Source: Symsagittifera roscoffensis (lineage: Eukaryota; Xenacoelomorpha; Acoela; Convolutidae). Taken from it: a stretch of DNA of 64,000 nucleotides. Where the stretch lies: contig NC_087063.1 in the NCBI RefSeq assembly GCF_963678635.1, positions 55,331,504 through 55,395,503 on the forward strand. Direction: 5' to 3'. The number at the start of each line of letters is the position of its first letter. Position 1 is the stretch's first letter. The notes under the pieces are model-generated. The model was given only the letters and a program-made list of their open reading frames with translations. It made no database searches and was not told the DNA's origin. Below, piece by piece: positions 53,273-64,000 of the stretch. A program made the position numbers and the translations under genes.

Positions 53273-53636
53273 TGGCAAGATCACCCAGTTTAAAAGTAGT
53301 ATTTATATCCATTTATATTATTGATAAAACTATCTCGAAGGTAACACTTAAAATAATTTGTAACGCTGAACCTATTCATAGTTTCAGCATTAGAACAAAA
53401 TAAATATAACTTAGTAGACAGTTGTTCCCCTTCAAGAAAGTTCCTGATGTCTAACTCGCAAACACCAGTATAAACTAGATCTTTTGAGACTAGGTGATGA
53501 AAGAGTAGGATTAAGATTGGTATTATACTAAGAAGTTGTACGAATGTATCCGACCGAAAATAAGATTGCGTGACGAACAGACGGTATACGTTATCTGAAA
53601 TTACTCAATGAGTGAGCCACTCAGGATAAAAACGCA
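53273..53636 (+). repeat. 3' LTR of element 2
   Basis: Aligns with 42969-43357 and, more weakly, with the element 1 LTR. The hairpin GCTGAACCTAT/ATAGTTTCAGC at 53365-53388 keeps 10 of 11 pairs. Confidence 0.75.
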
Positions 53637-53880
53637 AAAAAATTCCTCTCTCCAAATTCTCGTCTCTTTTCAGTTTCCTCCTCCCTTTGATCGCTTGTGA
53701 TTTTTACTGCCTTTATGAATGAATTTTGATGTTCTAATTTGCAACACAAGGTGTCAAGGTCAAAAAATGAACAAATTTCTGAAACATGGATAACTAAAAG
53801 GGATAATAGAGAGATTTGAAACGGATCAAAATTGTCTGAAAAATGAATTAGCTCGTTTCTTGTTTTTTTTTCGAACTCGG

Positions 53881-54094
53881 GGCTCTTTTTACTCCCCCCC
53901 CCCCCCCCACCTCACTCAAAGATGAATTTTATGATCTAACGAGCTGTCTTACAAGGTTAATTATGGAGACCAAATATGTTTGTCATGGCCTAATTGTCTA
54001 CATGCCAAATTTCATGACAATCGGACAAAGTGAGCAGTAACTTCAAATATAAAAATTTGCAGGTGGGGGGGGGGGGGGGGAAGGAAAAAGAGCC
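53881..54094. mobile_element. hAT-type MITE with perfect 8-bp target duplication
   Basis: It starts GGCTCTTTTTACTCCCCCCC and ends GGGGAAGGAAAAAGAGCC. GAACTCGG stands at 53873-53880 and 54095-54102. The ends carry a C run (53894-53910) and a G run (54064-54080), which could pair. Confidence 0.82.
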
Positions 54095-54183
54095 GAACTC
54101 GGTATACGGAAATCAATTTAAAGGGATTTTTCTCAAGATAAATTGCACAAAAATGTGTCAGCGGGAACAAGTGAACAAATTTC

Positions 54184-54374
54184 GGCTCTTTTTCCTTTTC
54201 CCCCCACCTCACGCCAGTGTCAACTTATCAGTTTAATGAGTGATTTTACGAGGTTGAGTATGAAGACCAAATATGTGTATTAGTCTGTATGTAGATTTTC
54301 ATATTAATCGGACAATGTGGTCAACCAATTTACATGTAAAAATTTGCAGGTGGGGGGGAAAAGGAAAAAGAGCC
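54184..54374. mobile_element. hAT-type MITE with near-perfect 8-bp duplication
   Basis: It starts GGCTCTTTTTCCTTTTCCCC and ends GGGGAAAAGGAAAAAGAGCC. CAAATTTC and CAAAATTC flank it (7 of 8). The inside is the reverse of 23217-23417. The frames at 54012-54236 on both strands are translations of these MITEs. Confidence 0.78.
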
Positions 54375-55532
54375 CAAAATTCTTCAATATTTTTGCATGC
54401 AAAAGGCCAGGTGAACAATTCTTAAACAGCTTAACTTTTGTCGTAGAACGAGAACTTTTTGCTTCAGAATACCTTTGTAGAAATATTGTATGAAGTCCTC
54501 TTAAATCTGTTTAAATCAATTATATTGTCCAAAAAACTAATTTTATTGTTCCGGAAACGACTTTTTTTGCGTTGAATTCCATTTTTTCGGAGTTTGTGAG
54601 TAACGAGAGTCTTTTTAAATCCCAAAAACTTAAATTTTTATTGGCTTTCGTTTACAAAAAAAAAATAAAAACTAACTCAGAAAAAAAAACATTCTCCTCC
54701 AGTGTGGGAATAGACTTTTAAGCGAACTTTTTTTGAAATAGCATTTCTAAGATCAACCTATTCAGCGTGTTTTCATTACAAAAATTGACAATTACTTGAA
54801 AATACTATAAAGGCACAAATTTTTTGCAGCAATTTGTTTGTTTGTCCTTCAATCTATAGTTTTTTTTCAGTTCAGAACTCAGCACTAGCAACAAATTGAA
54901 AAACATACGCTATACATATGTTTTCATTTTACTCATTTTATTTGGTGCGTGGGAAAGCTGCGAATATCAGCAAAAATAGTATAAAATCTGCATATAATCT
55001 TCAAACCTTGATCTCAGGCTAACAATAGCTTTGGATGACAAAAAATTTCCGTCAGAGCTTCTTAGTTGTAAAATCGATAGTTGCATTGAGAAAAAAAAGC
55101 ACCCCACGAGCACAAATACTCTATCATTTTAATCAAAAAAATGGGCTCGTTTTCCTTTTTCCTATTTCGGGGAACTTATTCCAAGGAAATTTTTGTCTTG
55201 AGCTTGAACTTGAAATATTATTTCACCTGTGATTACTTTTTGTAGAGTTGTGGGAGTAGCTTCCATCAGTCTAATATCCCGACGAACTCAATGCCCAGTG
55301 CTCAACAACCTTCCTTCCCGATTACGTGTGCCATTTTTGTTTACCAAACATTTTTACCCACTAACGTTGGTCCTGTTAAACCTTCAGCAGTCACGTTCCC
55401 CCTAGCTCATATTATGTCACACAACCATCGAATGTTCAACCGTTCTCTAGCTAGGATCTAGCTTAATTTTTGACACTAAGCCAGAAGGGTTCATTACCTG
55501 AGAGGAAATTGTCTTCTTTCGACTGAAAATCC

Positions 55533-56370
55533 TTGCAGTGGCCTGAATGGTTTGGTCATTTCAAGACTGCAATCAACTCAAAGGCTATGAGTGAAAAAGT
55601 TCAACTGACAAATCTCAAAACCCTCGTTTCAGGTAAAGCAAAGCATTCAATTCCCGAATTGGTATACACTGGATCGCTGTGCAAAGACGTCTTCAAAATT
55701 CTGGAGAAGAAATTCGAACAGTCACAAACGGTTGTGGGATCTCATCTAGAGGAACTTTCAATGTTTTCACTTCTCAAATTACAAAATTCAGAAAGCATTT
55801 TCAGTTTTGCTTCAAGTATATCCAGTCTCACATCTGTTTTGAAATCGCTAAGCTACGATTTAAAAAGATTTTCAGTTTTACTCAAGTTATTTCAAAATTG
55901 CCTCCAAACAAGAAAGTTTTGTGGTCTCTTCACTCGGTACAAAGACATTGGAGGCAGCCGACAGTTTTGGATTTTAATGACTGGCTCCTGGACATGAACT
56001 TATGCTTGTCAGTCAGATTCAGTCGAGACCTGAAGATAACCATAAGACTGGTTTTCCATGAATCACCCACAAAATTTTGCTGCTGCAACAAAAATGGCAA
56101 AAACGATCCATTGCTCGTGCCTCGAGTGTAAGGGTAAACATCCACTCTGGAGTTGTTCTGTATCTAAATAAAACACCGCAACCAAATAGGTTGTGTTTTG
56201 CTTGCTTGCCACCTGATAATGTCTTGTTGCATGGTGCAGAGAATGTTTTCAGCGCAAAGCATTTAAGCAAAGATGTTAACACTAGCAAAAATTTAGGACT
56301 TCCAAACTCAAAAGAACCGCCCCGCCGAATCGGGAAAAAAACGCAAAATTTGTCATCGAACGTAGCAAAT
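55533..56370 (+). pseudogene. BEL/Pao Gag (DUF1759), array unit 1
   Basis: The frame reads LQWPEWFGHFKTAINSKAMS, LTNLKTLVSGKAKHSIPELV, FKILEKKFEQSQTVVGSHLE. After a frameshift near 55870 it goes on with FTQVISKLPPNKKVLWSLHS and RQPTVLDFNDWLLDMN, all DUF1759 marks. A remnant of the zinc-knuckle (LCFACLPPDN) is at 56187. The family differs from the BEL copy at 3.3-9.4 kb. Confidence 0.85.
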
Positions 56371-57463
56371 ATGTCGTAGAACGAGAACTTTTTGCTTCAG
56401 AATACCTTTGTAGAAATATTGTATGAAGTCCTCTTAAATCTGTTTAAATCAATTATATTGTCCAAAAAACTAATTTTATTGTTCCGGAAACGACTTTTTT
56501 TGCGTTGAATTCCATTTTTTCGGAGTTTGTGAGTAACGAGAGTTTTTTTAAATCCCAAAAACTTAAATTTTTATTGGCTTTCGTTTACAAAAAAAAATAA
56601 AAACTTACTCAGAAAAAAAAACATTCTCCTCCAGTGTGGGAAAAGACTTTTAAGCGAACTTTTTTTGAAATAGCATTTCTAAGATCAACCTATTCAGCGT
56701 GTTTTCATTACAAAAATTGACAATTACTTGAAAATACTATAAAGGCACAAATTTTTTGCAACAATTTGTTTGTTTGTCCTTCAATCTATAGTTTTTTTTC
56801 AGTTCAGAACTCAGCACTAGCAACAAATTGAAAAACATACGCTATACATATGTTTTCATTTTACTCATTTTAATTGGTGCGTGGGAAAGCTGCGAATATC
56901 AGCAAAAATAGTATAAAATCTGCATATAATCTTCAAAACTTGATCTCAGGCTAACAATAGCTTTGGATGACAAAAAATTTCCGTCAGAGCTTCTTAGTTG
57001 TAAAATCGATAGTTGCATTGAGAAAAAAAGCACCCCACGAGCACAAATACTCTATCATTTTAATCAAAAAAATGGGCTCGTTTTCCTTTTTCCTATTTCG
57101 GGGAACTTATTCCAAGGAAATTTTTGTCTTGAGCTTGAACTTGAAATATTATTTCACCTGTGATTACTTTTCGTAGAGTTGTGGGAGTAGCTTCCATCAG
57201 TCTAATATCCCGACGAACTCAATGCCCAGTGCTCAACAACCTTCCTTCCCGATTACGTGTGCCATTTTTGTTTACCAACAATTTTTACCCACTAACGTTG
57301 GTCCTGTTAAACCTTCAGCAGTCACGTTCCCCCTAGCTCATATTATGTCACACAACCATCGAATGTTCAACCGTTCTCTAGCTAGGATCTAGCTTAATTT
57401 TTGACACTAAGCCAGAAGGGTTCATTACCTGAGAGGAAATTGTCTTCTTTCGACTGAAAATCC

Positions 57464-58300
57464 TTGCAGTGGCCTGAATGGTTTGGTCATTTCAAGACTG
57501 CAATCAACTCAAAGGCTATGAGTGAAAAAGTTCAACTGACAAATCTCAAAACCCTCGTTTCAGGTAAAGCAAAGCATTCAATTCCCGAATTGGCATACAC
57601 TGGATCGCTGTGCAAAGACGTCTTCAAAATTCTGGAGAAGAAATTCGAACAGTCACAAACGGTTGTGGGATCTCATCTAGAGGAACTTTCAATGTTTTCA
57701 CTTCTCAAATTACAAAATTCAGAAAGAATTTTCAGTTTTGCTTCAAGTATATCCAGTCTCACATCTGTTTTGAAATCGCTAAGCTACGATTTAAAAAGAT
57801 TTTCAGTTTTACTCAAGTTATTTCAAAATTGCCTCCAAACAAGAAAGTTTTGTGGTCTCTTCACTCGGTACAAAGACATTGGAGGCAGCCGACAGTTTTG
57901 GATTTTAATGACTGGCTCCTGGACATGAACTTATGCTTGTCAGTCAGATTCAGTCGAGACCTGAAGATAACCATAAGACTGGTTTTCCATGAATCACCCA
58001 CAAAATTTTGCTGCTGCAACAAAAATGGCAAAAACGATCCATTGCTCGTGCCTCGAGTGTAAGGGTAAACATCCACTCTGGAGTTGTTCTGTATCTAAAT
58101 AAAACATCGCAACCAAATAGGTTGTGTTTTGCTTGCTTGCCACCTGATAATGTCTTGTTGCATGGTGCAGAGAATGTTTTCAGCGCAAAGCATTTAAGCA
58201 AAGATATTAACACTAGCAAAAATTTAGGACATCCAAACTCAAAAGAACCGCCCCGCCGAATCGGGAAAAAAACGCAAAATTTGTCATCGAACGTAGCAAA
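57464..58300 (+). pseudogene. BEL/Pao Gag (DUF1759), array unit 2
   Basis: Nearly identical to 55533-56370, including the same frameshift, with small changes such as ELAYTG for ELVYTG and SERIFSF for SESIFSF. The shared defects show that the tandem duplication is younger than the inactivation. Confidence 0.85.
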
Positions 58301-59115
58301 TATGTCGTAGAACGAGAACTTTTTGCTTCAGAATACCTTTGTAGAAATATTGTATGAAGTCCTCTTAAATCTGTTTAAATCAATTATATTGTCCAAAAAA
58401 CTAATTTTATTGTTCCGGAAACGACTTTTTTTGCGTTGAATTCCATTTTTTCGGAGTTTGTGAGTAACGAGAGTTTTTTTAAATCCCAAAAACTTAAATT
58501 TTTATTGGCTTTCGTTTACAAAAAAAAATAAAAACTTACTCAGAAAAAAAAACATCCTCCTCCAGTGTGGGAAAAGACTTTTAAGTGAACTTTTTTTGAA
58601 ATAGCATTTCTAAGATCAACCTATTCAGCGTGTTTTCATTACAAAAATTGACAATTACTTGAAAATACTATAAAGGCACAAATTTTTTGCAGCAATTTGT
58701 TTGTTTGTCCTTCAATCTATAGTTTTTTTTCAGTTCAGAACTCAGCACTAGCAACAAATTGAAAAACATACGCTATACATATGTTTTCATTTTACTCATT
58801 TTATTTGGTGCGTGGGAAAGCTGCGAATATCAGCAAAAATAGTATAAAATCTGTATATAATCTTCAAACCTTGATCTCAGGCTAACAATAGCTTTGGATG
58901 ACAAAAAATTTCCGTCAGAGCTTCTTAGTTGTAAAATCGATAGTTGCATTGAGAAAAAAAAGCACCCCACGAGCACAAATACTCTATCATTTTAATCAAA
59001 AAAATGGGCTCGTTTTCCTTTTTCCTATTTCGGGGAACTTATTCCAAGGAAATTTTTGTCTTGAGCTTGAACTTGAAATATTATTTCACCTGTGATTACT
59101 TTTTGTAGAGTTGTG

Positions 59116-60520
59116 GGTCGCCGTTTTACAGGAAACTCACAAAGCTTCTTGTTGTGCTTCAATTGGAAGTAGGTTCGTGCACAGAATTGACCACTGCTTT
59201 TGTTATGTGTTTTTCCTGTTTTACCCAATCATGGGTCTCGGCCAGCCTTGCACAGCGTTCAAACTTAACTTGGCAAAAGCTAGATATTCTGGTGAACGAC
59301 TTCAAGTCGACGAAATCCGTCCCCAGTAACAAATCACACGTTTAGCATTACGCCGTTTGTCAAAGACAGCTTGAGCGTGGGTTCCGACACCATTGACATT
59401 CCCATTCTGCCAGAGAAATTACCACATATGCAGCTAACTGAACCTAGCGTCCACAACTATTCCGACGTTGAGATGATAATGGGGCAGGATGTGTTGCATA
59501 CAATCAAGCCTCTCGAATACTTTCAAGGAGAAAATCAAAATTTTCGTGACGCTGTATGAATGCCCATTGGCTGGATTCTCAGTGGCCCGCTTCCTTTGCC
59601 AATTGGTCTTCGAGTCACCTCCTTTAAGTGCAATGTTGAAGACGTAGCATTGGCCGACCAAGTGAAGAAACGGTACGAGCTAGAGTCATACGGGACATTT
59701 AAACAAGCTGATCCCCGTTCTGCAGCTGATAAGCGTGCTCAGAAAAATCTTGATACTACCACATTTCATGATGGCAGCCATTACATTTTCGGAAAGCGCT
59801 AGGTTGAAAACGATATTCATTTTCCAGGAAAATTTTACGCGTCGTTGCTCCAGCTTCGAAAAGCGTCTAAAAATTTAACTAAAAAACAGTGGTTATCAGT
59901 CGTGTTTTAGAGAAGGGTTACGTAGCTCCGGTTAACCCCAAGGATTTAAGTAACCGTTCGGAATGAAAATAGTGCGTTCTGTACCACCAGGTTTTAAACC
60001 CGAACAAATCCGGCAACATTTGGCACGTTTTGAACAGTGCGTCCAAGTTTCACGACAAATGGCTCAATAACTCCTTTCCTGCCGGCCCCGATCCACTCCA
60101 AAAACGTTTATTCGTTTTGATGCGCTTCCAAAAGCACAAATACGCAGTTTCCTCAGATGTCGAAGGCATTTTAATGCAGGTTGATTGCCAGAAAGCGATT
60201 AACTGTCCCTTGCTTTTTTTATGGCGGGACAACCCCACATCAGATGTGAGTGAAATTGAATTACCATTACCAGGCATTTGCTCCGAGCGAATGATTTTCC
60301 GACTTTTGCTAGTCAATTTTTTCGCCGTACAGCTGTCAAAAATCATGATCGTTATCCCGACGCCGCTTACGCCGTGCTAAGTAATTTCTACGTGAATGAC
60401 TATTTTGGCTTCGTGAAAAATCCGGAAGCGTTTGCAACGATAGCTCATTGGACGTTTTCTGTTCTGCAGCATTCCTTCGAAAGACCCAAAAAACGACTAT
60501 TCCAAATGTAAGCTTGCGTC
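59116..60520 (+). pseudogene. BEL/Pao protease to RT fragment
   Basis: 59116-59560 includes WVSASLAQRSNLTWQKLDIL in one frame and HNYSDVEMIMGQDVLHTIKP in another. 59560-59802 reads PIGWILSGPLPLPIG, VKKRYELESYGTF and DKRAQKNLDTTT. RT blocks follow in changing frames: LMRFQKHKYAVSSDVEGILM, LLFLWRDNPTSD, RDRYPDAADA-like sequence, and the catalytic region FYVNDYFGF (YVND at 60389-60400, first Asp replaced by Asn). The protease active site is not recognisable. Confidence 0.78.
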
Positions 60521-60592
60521 TGTCATCGGCTAAGCTTGAGTAGACACAATGAAGATGATTTCAAGTAGTCACAACTGTCCCAAGTATTCACA

Positions 60593-61490
60593 ATGTCTTC
60601 AAACAACTACTCCGAAACACGGACAGTTTTCTCGCCCTATTCTCTCACGCAGTCAGTGCTTCGAAAAGAAACTACTCGAAGAAACAAGAAATCTCTTCAT
60701 CCATCCTTTACTGCAATAAATTTTTTGACACTAGTTTTGACACTCAGCCAGAAGAGTCATTGCCTGAGTGGAAGTTGTCTTCTTTCGACGGAAAAACGTT
60801 GCAGTGTCCTGAAAGGTTTGGTCAGTTCAAGACTACAATCAATTCAAAGGGGATGAGTGATAATGTCCAACTGACGTATCTCAAAACCCTCGTTTCAGGT
60901 AAAGCAAAGCATTCAGTTGCCGAATTTGCATACAGTGGAACGGTGTACAAAGACGCCTTGAGAATTCTGGAGAAGAATTTCAAAAAGTCACAAACGGCTG
61001 GGGGCTCATTTAGTGGAACTTCTAATGTTTCACCTTCTCGAAATACAAAGTTCAGAAAACAGCTTTGGTTTTGCTTCATGTATATCCAGTCTCGCAGCTG
61101 TTTTGAAATCGCTAGGCTACAATTCAAAAAGAACTTCAGTTTTTAATCAAGTTATTTCAAAATTGCCTTCAAATAAGAAAGTGTTGTGGTCTCCTTTTCA
61201 CTCTGGATAAAGTTATTGGAGACAGCCATCACTTTTGGACTTAAATGACTGAATCCTGGAAATGAACTTATGCTTGTCAGTCAGATTCAGTTGAGACCTG
61301 AAGATACCCATAAAAATTTTTTGCAGAAATTTTTGCTGTTGGCTCAAAAAGTGAAAAACGATCCATTCCTCCGTGCCTCTAGTGTAAGGGTAAACATTCA
61401 CTCTGGAGTCGTTCTATTCTTAAGAAAAACACCGCAACCAAACAGGCTCATTTCGTTGCCCAAAATAGGTTGTGTTTCGCTGGCTTAAAA
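60593..61490 (+). pseudogene. BEL/Pao Gag, diverged third copy
   Basis: 60760-61146 reads PEWKLSSFDGKTLQCPERFG, MSDNVQLTYLKTLVSGKAKH and YKDALRILEKNFKKSQT. NQVISKLPSNKKVLWSPFHS follows in another frame at 61140-61205. It preserves the start of DUF1759 (LSSFDGK) that is lost in the array units. It follows RT sequence directly, so copies were joined by rearrangement. Confidence 0.8.
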
Positions 61491-62300
61491 CTTTTCCCAG
61501 TGTCCTTCCGCGGTATAGGAAATTAATTTTGAGCATTTTTAAAGGTCCTTTCTATGATCAAACTATTTAGCGTGTTTTTATAAAAAGAACTGACAAAAAA
61601 CAGAAAATACTAGAGAAGCAGAAACGTTTTGCTGCAATTTATTTGTTTGTCATTGAACCTAAGTTTTTTTCAGGTCAGACATCAGCACTGAAAACAAATT
61701 GAAAAACATTTGCTATATTTTCGTTTTCATTTCACTCACATTAGTTGGTGCGTGGGAAAGCTTCGACTTTCAGTAAAAATAGTATAAAATCTGCATATCA
61801 ACTTCAAATCTTGATCTCAGGCCAACAATAGCTTTGGATGACAAAAAATTCCCGTCAGAGCTTCTTAGTTGTAAAATTGAAAATCGCAGGGAGAAAAAAA
61901 GCACGACGAGCTCAAACATTCTATCACTTTAATCAAAAAATGGGCTCGTTTTCCTTTTTCCTGTTTCGGCGAAAATAGTCCAGGGAAATTTTTGTCCTAT
62001 TTTAAACTTGGAATATTATTTCACCAGTGACTATTTTTTGTAGGGTTATGGGAGTAGCTTCCATCAGTCTAATATCCAAACGAGCTCAATGCCCAGCGCT
62101 CAACAACCTTTCTTCCCGATTACGTGTGCCAATTTTGTTTACACACAATTTTTACGCACTATTGTTGATTCTGTTAATCCATCAACAGTCACGTTCACCC
62201 TAGCCCATATTATGTGTAGATCCATCGAATTTTCAACCGTTCTCTAGTGGAGAAAATTTTTTTTTTCGGTATTTCCCACGCTATACGCGCCACTATCGAG
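61490..62300 (+). repeat. Diverged copy of the array leader
   Basis: Aligns in order with 54730-55500: TTTAGCGTGTTTTTATAAA, TGCTGCAATTTATTTGTTTG, TTGGTGCGTGGGAAAGCTTC, ACAATAGCTTTGGATGACAA, TGGGCTCGTTTTCCTTTTTC and GTAGCTTCCATCAGTCTAAT. No gene was recognised in it. Confidence 0.75.
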
Positions 62301-62344
62301 TCGAAACCGTTGATGCAGCTGAAAAATTTGTATCGAAACAGTCT

Positions 62345-63290
62345 GTGCCAACCACGTCTCTAGGCAATAAACCATCCGCTAATCAGGATCCAATGAAAAC
62401 TTTGACACTAAGCCAGAATGGTGCAAGGGCTCAGTGGAAGTTGTCTTCTTTCGACGGAAAATCATTCCAGTGGCTTGAATGGTTTGGTCAGTTCAAGACT
62501 GCAATCAACTCAAAGGCGACGAGTAATGCTGTCAAAATGACATATCTCGAAACCCAAGTTTCAGATAAAGCAAAAAATGTAAATACTGAAATTGCAGACA
62601 GTGGAACGTTGACAAAGACGCCTTGAGAACTCTCGAGATTAAATTCGAACAGTCACAAATGGTTGTGAGACTCATCTAGAGAAATTTTCGATTATTCCCC
62701 TTGTCGAAGTACAAAGTTCAGAAAGCATCCTTAGTTTTGCTTCTTGTATATCCAGTCTCGCAGCGGTTTGGAAATCGCTAGGCTACGGTTTAAAAAGAGT
62801 TTCAGTTTTTAATCAAGTTATTTCAAAACTGCCTCCAAATAAGAAAGTGTCGTGGTCTCTTCACTCTATGTAAAGATAGTGGAGACAGCCAACAGTTTTG
62901 GACTTTAATGACTAGCTCCTGGACATGAACTTATGCTTGTCAGTCAGATTCAGTCGAGACCTGAAGATAACCATGAGACTGGTTTTCCATAAATCACCCA
63001 CAGAAGAAAAACGATCCATTGCTCCATGCCTCTAGTGTAAGGGTAAACACCCACTCTGAAGTTTTTTTGTTTTAAAGAAAAACACCGCAACCCAACAGTG
63101 TCAATGTGTTGCTCAAATTATGCTGTGTTTTGCTTGCTTGCAATCTGACCACATGTCTCAGAAATGCCCTAAAGACCGCAATTAAACTGAGTCTGCTTGT
63201 GAAAGCACTCATAATGTCTTGTTGCATGGTGAAGAGAATGTTTTCAGCGCAAAGCTTCTAAGCAAGGAGGAAAACGCTAGCAAAACTTAA
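62345..63290 (+). pseudogene. BEL/Pao Gag, fourth copy with intact zinc knuckle
   Basis: 62345-62626 reads TLTLSQNGARAQWKLSSFDG, FQWLEWFGQFKTAINSKATS. Later frames give RLKRVSVFNQVISKLPPNKK. The knuckle near 63117-63181 reads CFACLQSDHMSQKC, an intact C-x2-C-x4-H-x4-C, ending before a stop after CPKDRN. Confidence 0.78.
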
Positions 63291-63344
63291 AACATCCAAA
63301 TTAAAGAAAAAAACGCGCAGTACAATCTGAAAGAAACTCGAATT

Positions 63345-64000
63345 TTGTCAACCAACGTAGCCACCGGGTCGCCGTTTTACAGGAAACTCACAAAGCTTCT
63401 TGTTGTGCTTCAATTGGAAGTAGGTTCGTGCACAGAATTGACCACTGCTGTTGTTATGTGTTTTTCCTGTTTTGCCAAATCATGGGTGTCGGCCAGCATT
63501 GCACAGCGCTTAAACTTACCTGGGGAAAAGCAAGATATTCTGGTGAACGGCTTCAAGTCGGCGGAATCCGTCCCCAGGTAACAAGTCGAAATGAAATTGT
63601 TTGCCAAATTTGACCAACATGAATACTCCTTCAGCATTACGCCATTTGTAAAAGACAGTTTGAGCGTGAGTTCCAAAACCTTGACGTTCCACATCTGCAG
63701 CTAATTAAATCAACTGTCCACAACTACTACGACGTTGAGATGATAATTGGGCACGATGTGTTGCATACAATCAAGTCTCTCGAATACTTTCAAGGAGGAA
63801 TTCAAAATTTTCCTGACGCTGTACGTGTGCCCATTGGCTGGGTTCTCAGTGGCCCGCTTCCTTCGCTGTTTGGTCTTCGAGCCACCGCCTTCAAGTGCAA
63901 TGTAAAACTTGCCGACCAAGTGAAGAAACGGTACGAGCTAGAGTCAAATGGCACATTTTAACAAATTGATTATCGTTCCGCAGCTGATAAGCGTGCTCAG
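63345..64000 (+). pseudogene. BEL/Pao protease-RT linker, runs off the window
   Basis: Same sequence as 59116-59740, but here it follows Gag in the normal order: SWVSASIAQRLNLPGEKQDI, VEMIIGHDVLHTIKSLEYFQ, VRVPIGWVLSGPLPSLFGLR, KKRYELESNGTF. The usual active-site Asp-Thr-Gly is not visible. The element continues past the window end. Confidence 0.8.

Larger units (their letters stand above)
42969..53636 (+). mobile_element. Related LTR retrotransposon, deleted and internally duplicated (element 2)
   Basis: LTRs (about 42969-43357 and 53273-53636) are diverged relatives of the element 1 LTR in the opposite orientation, and share the end region CTTATCTGAAATTACTC and the internal hairpin. Inside, the sequence contains leader, ORF B, Gag, env tail and ORF-X remnants, but no protease, RT, RNase H or integrase. 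The Gag-to-env part is present twice in tandem. The element is a dead, non-autonomous derivative. No target duplication could be confirmed, and LTR ends are approximate. Confidence 0.85.
54441..59116 (+). repeat. Tandem array of 1.93-kb units (two complete, one partial)
   Basis: TCGTAGAACGAGAACTTTTT begins units at 54441, 56374 and 58305. Corresponding genes are 1931 bases apart. Units 1 and 2 are almost identical (few differences seen by eye). Unit 3 breaks off at about 59116, where the leader joins protease sequence. Each unit holds about 1.1 kb of non-coding leader and a BEL/Pao Gag fragment. Confidence 0.92.

Overview
The window is about 64 kb of AT-rich animal nuclear DNA. Three signs point to an invertebrate metazoan. 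A LIM-domain gene is split by GT-AG introns of about 10 kb. The rest is a dense mix of BEL/Pao, Ty3/Gypsy-like, L2/CR1-type LINE and hAT-type elements. No operon, prokaryotic gene, CRISPR array, rRNA or tRNA gene was seen. I cannot name the species.

Host gene. Three exons on the minus strand (22287-22494, 12179-12334, 1430-1605) carry consensus splice sites and matching phases. Together they encode the C-terminal LIM domains of one protein, ending in a stop codon at 1430. Any upstream exons lie to the right, probably beyond the window, so most of the window would be intron.

Layout. 1.8-3.2 kb: a copy of a non-autonomous element with GCGGATTCCGC-type end clusters, with a fold-back repeat inside it. 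3.3-9.4 kb: a decayed BEL/Pao retrotransposon (minus), colinear from Gag to the integrase C-terminus. 10.0-13.1 kb: minisatellite, a second GGATTCCGC element, an hAT-type MITE and a dispersed repeat. 13.2-16.9 kb: a LINE (minus) with ORF1 and an endonuclease-RT ORF2. 17-22 kb: diverged repeats, a 32-bp perfect palindrome and a third GGATTCCGC element. 22.6-23.5 kb: hAT-type MITEs. 23456-42090: an 18.6-kb LTR retrotransposon (minus) with 377-bp LTRs and a 4-bp target duplication. 42969-53636: a related but deleted element in plus orientation. 53.9-54.4 kb: two more MITEs. 54.4-64 kb: a tandem array and rearranged pieces of a second BEL/Pao family (plus).

The most interesting object is the 18.6-kb element. 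Besides Gag, protease, RT, RNase H and integrase it carries an env-like gene and at least three genes I do not recognise. These are a 255-residue ORF upstream of Gag, a 41-codon ORF just after the primer-binding region, and a long ORF (here called ORF-X, 25410 to about 27540) between env and the 3' LTR. The short leader ORF, ORF-X, a leader hairpin, an LTR hairpin and a 3' non-coding block all recur in the second, strongly diverged element. That argues that they belong to the family and have been maintained. All protein-coding parts of the mobile elements are interrupted by stops or frameshifts, except a few single ORFs.
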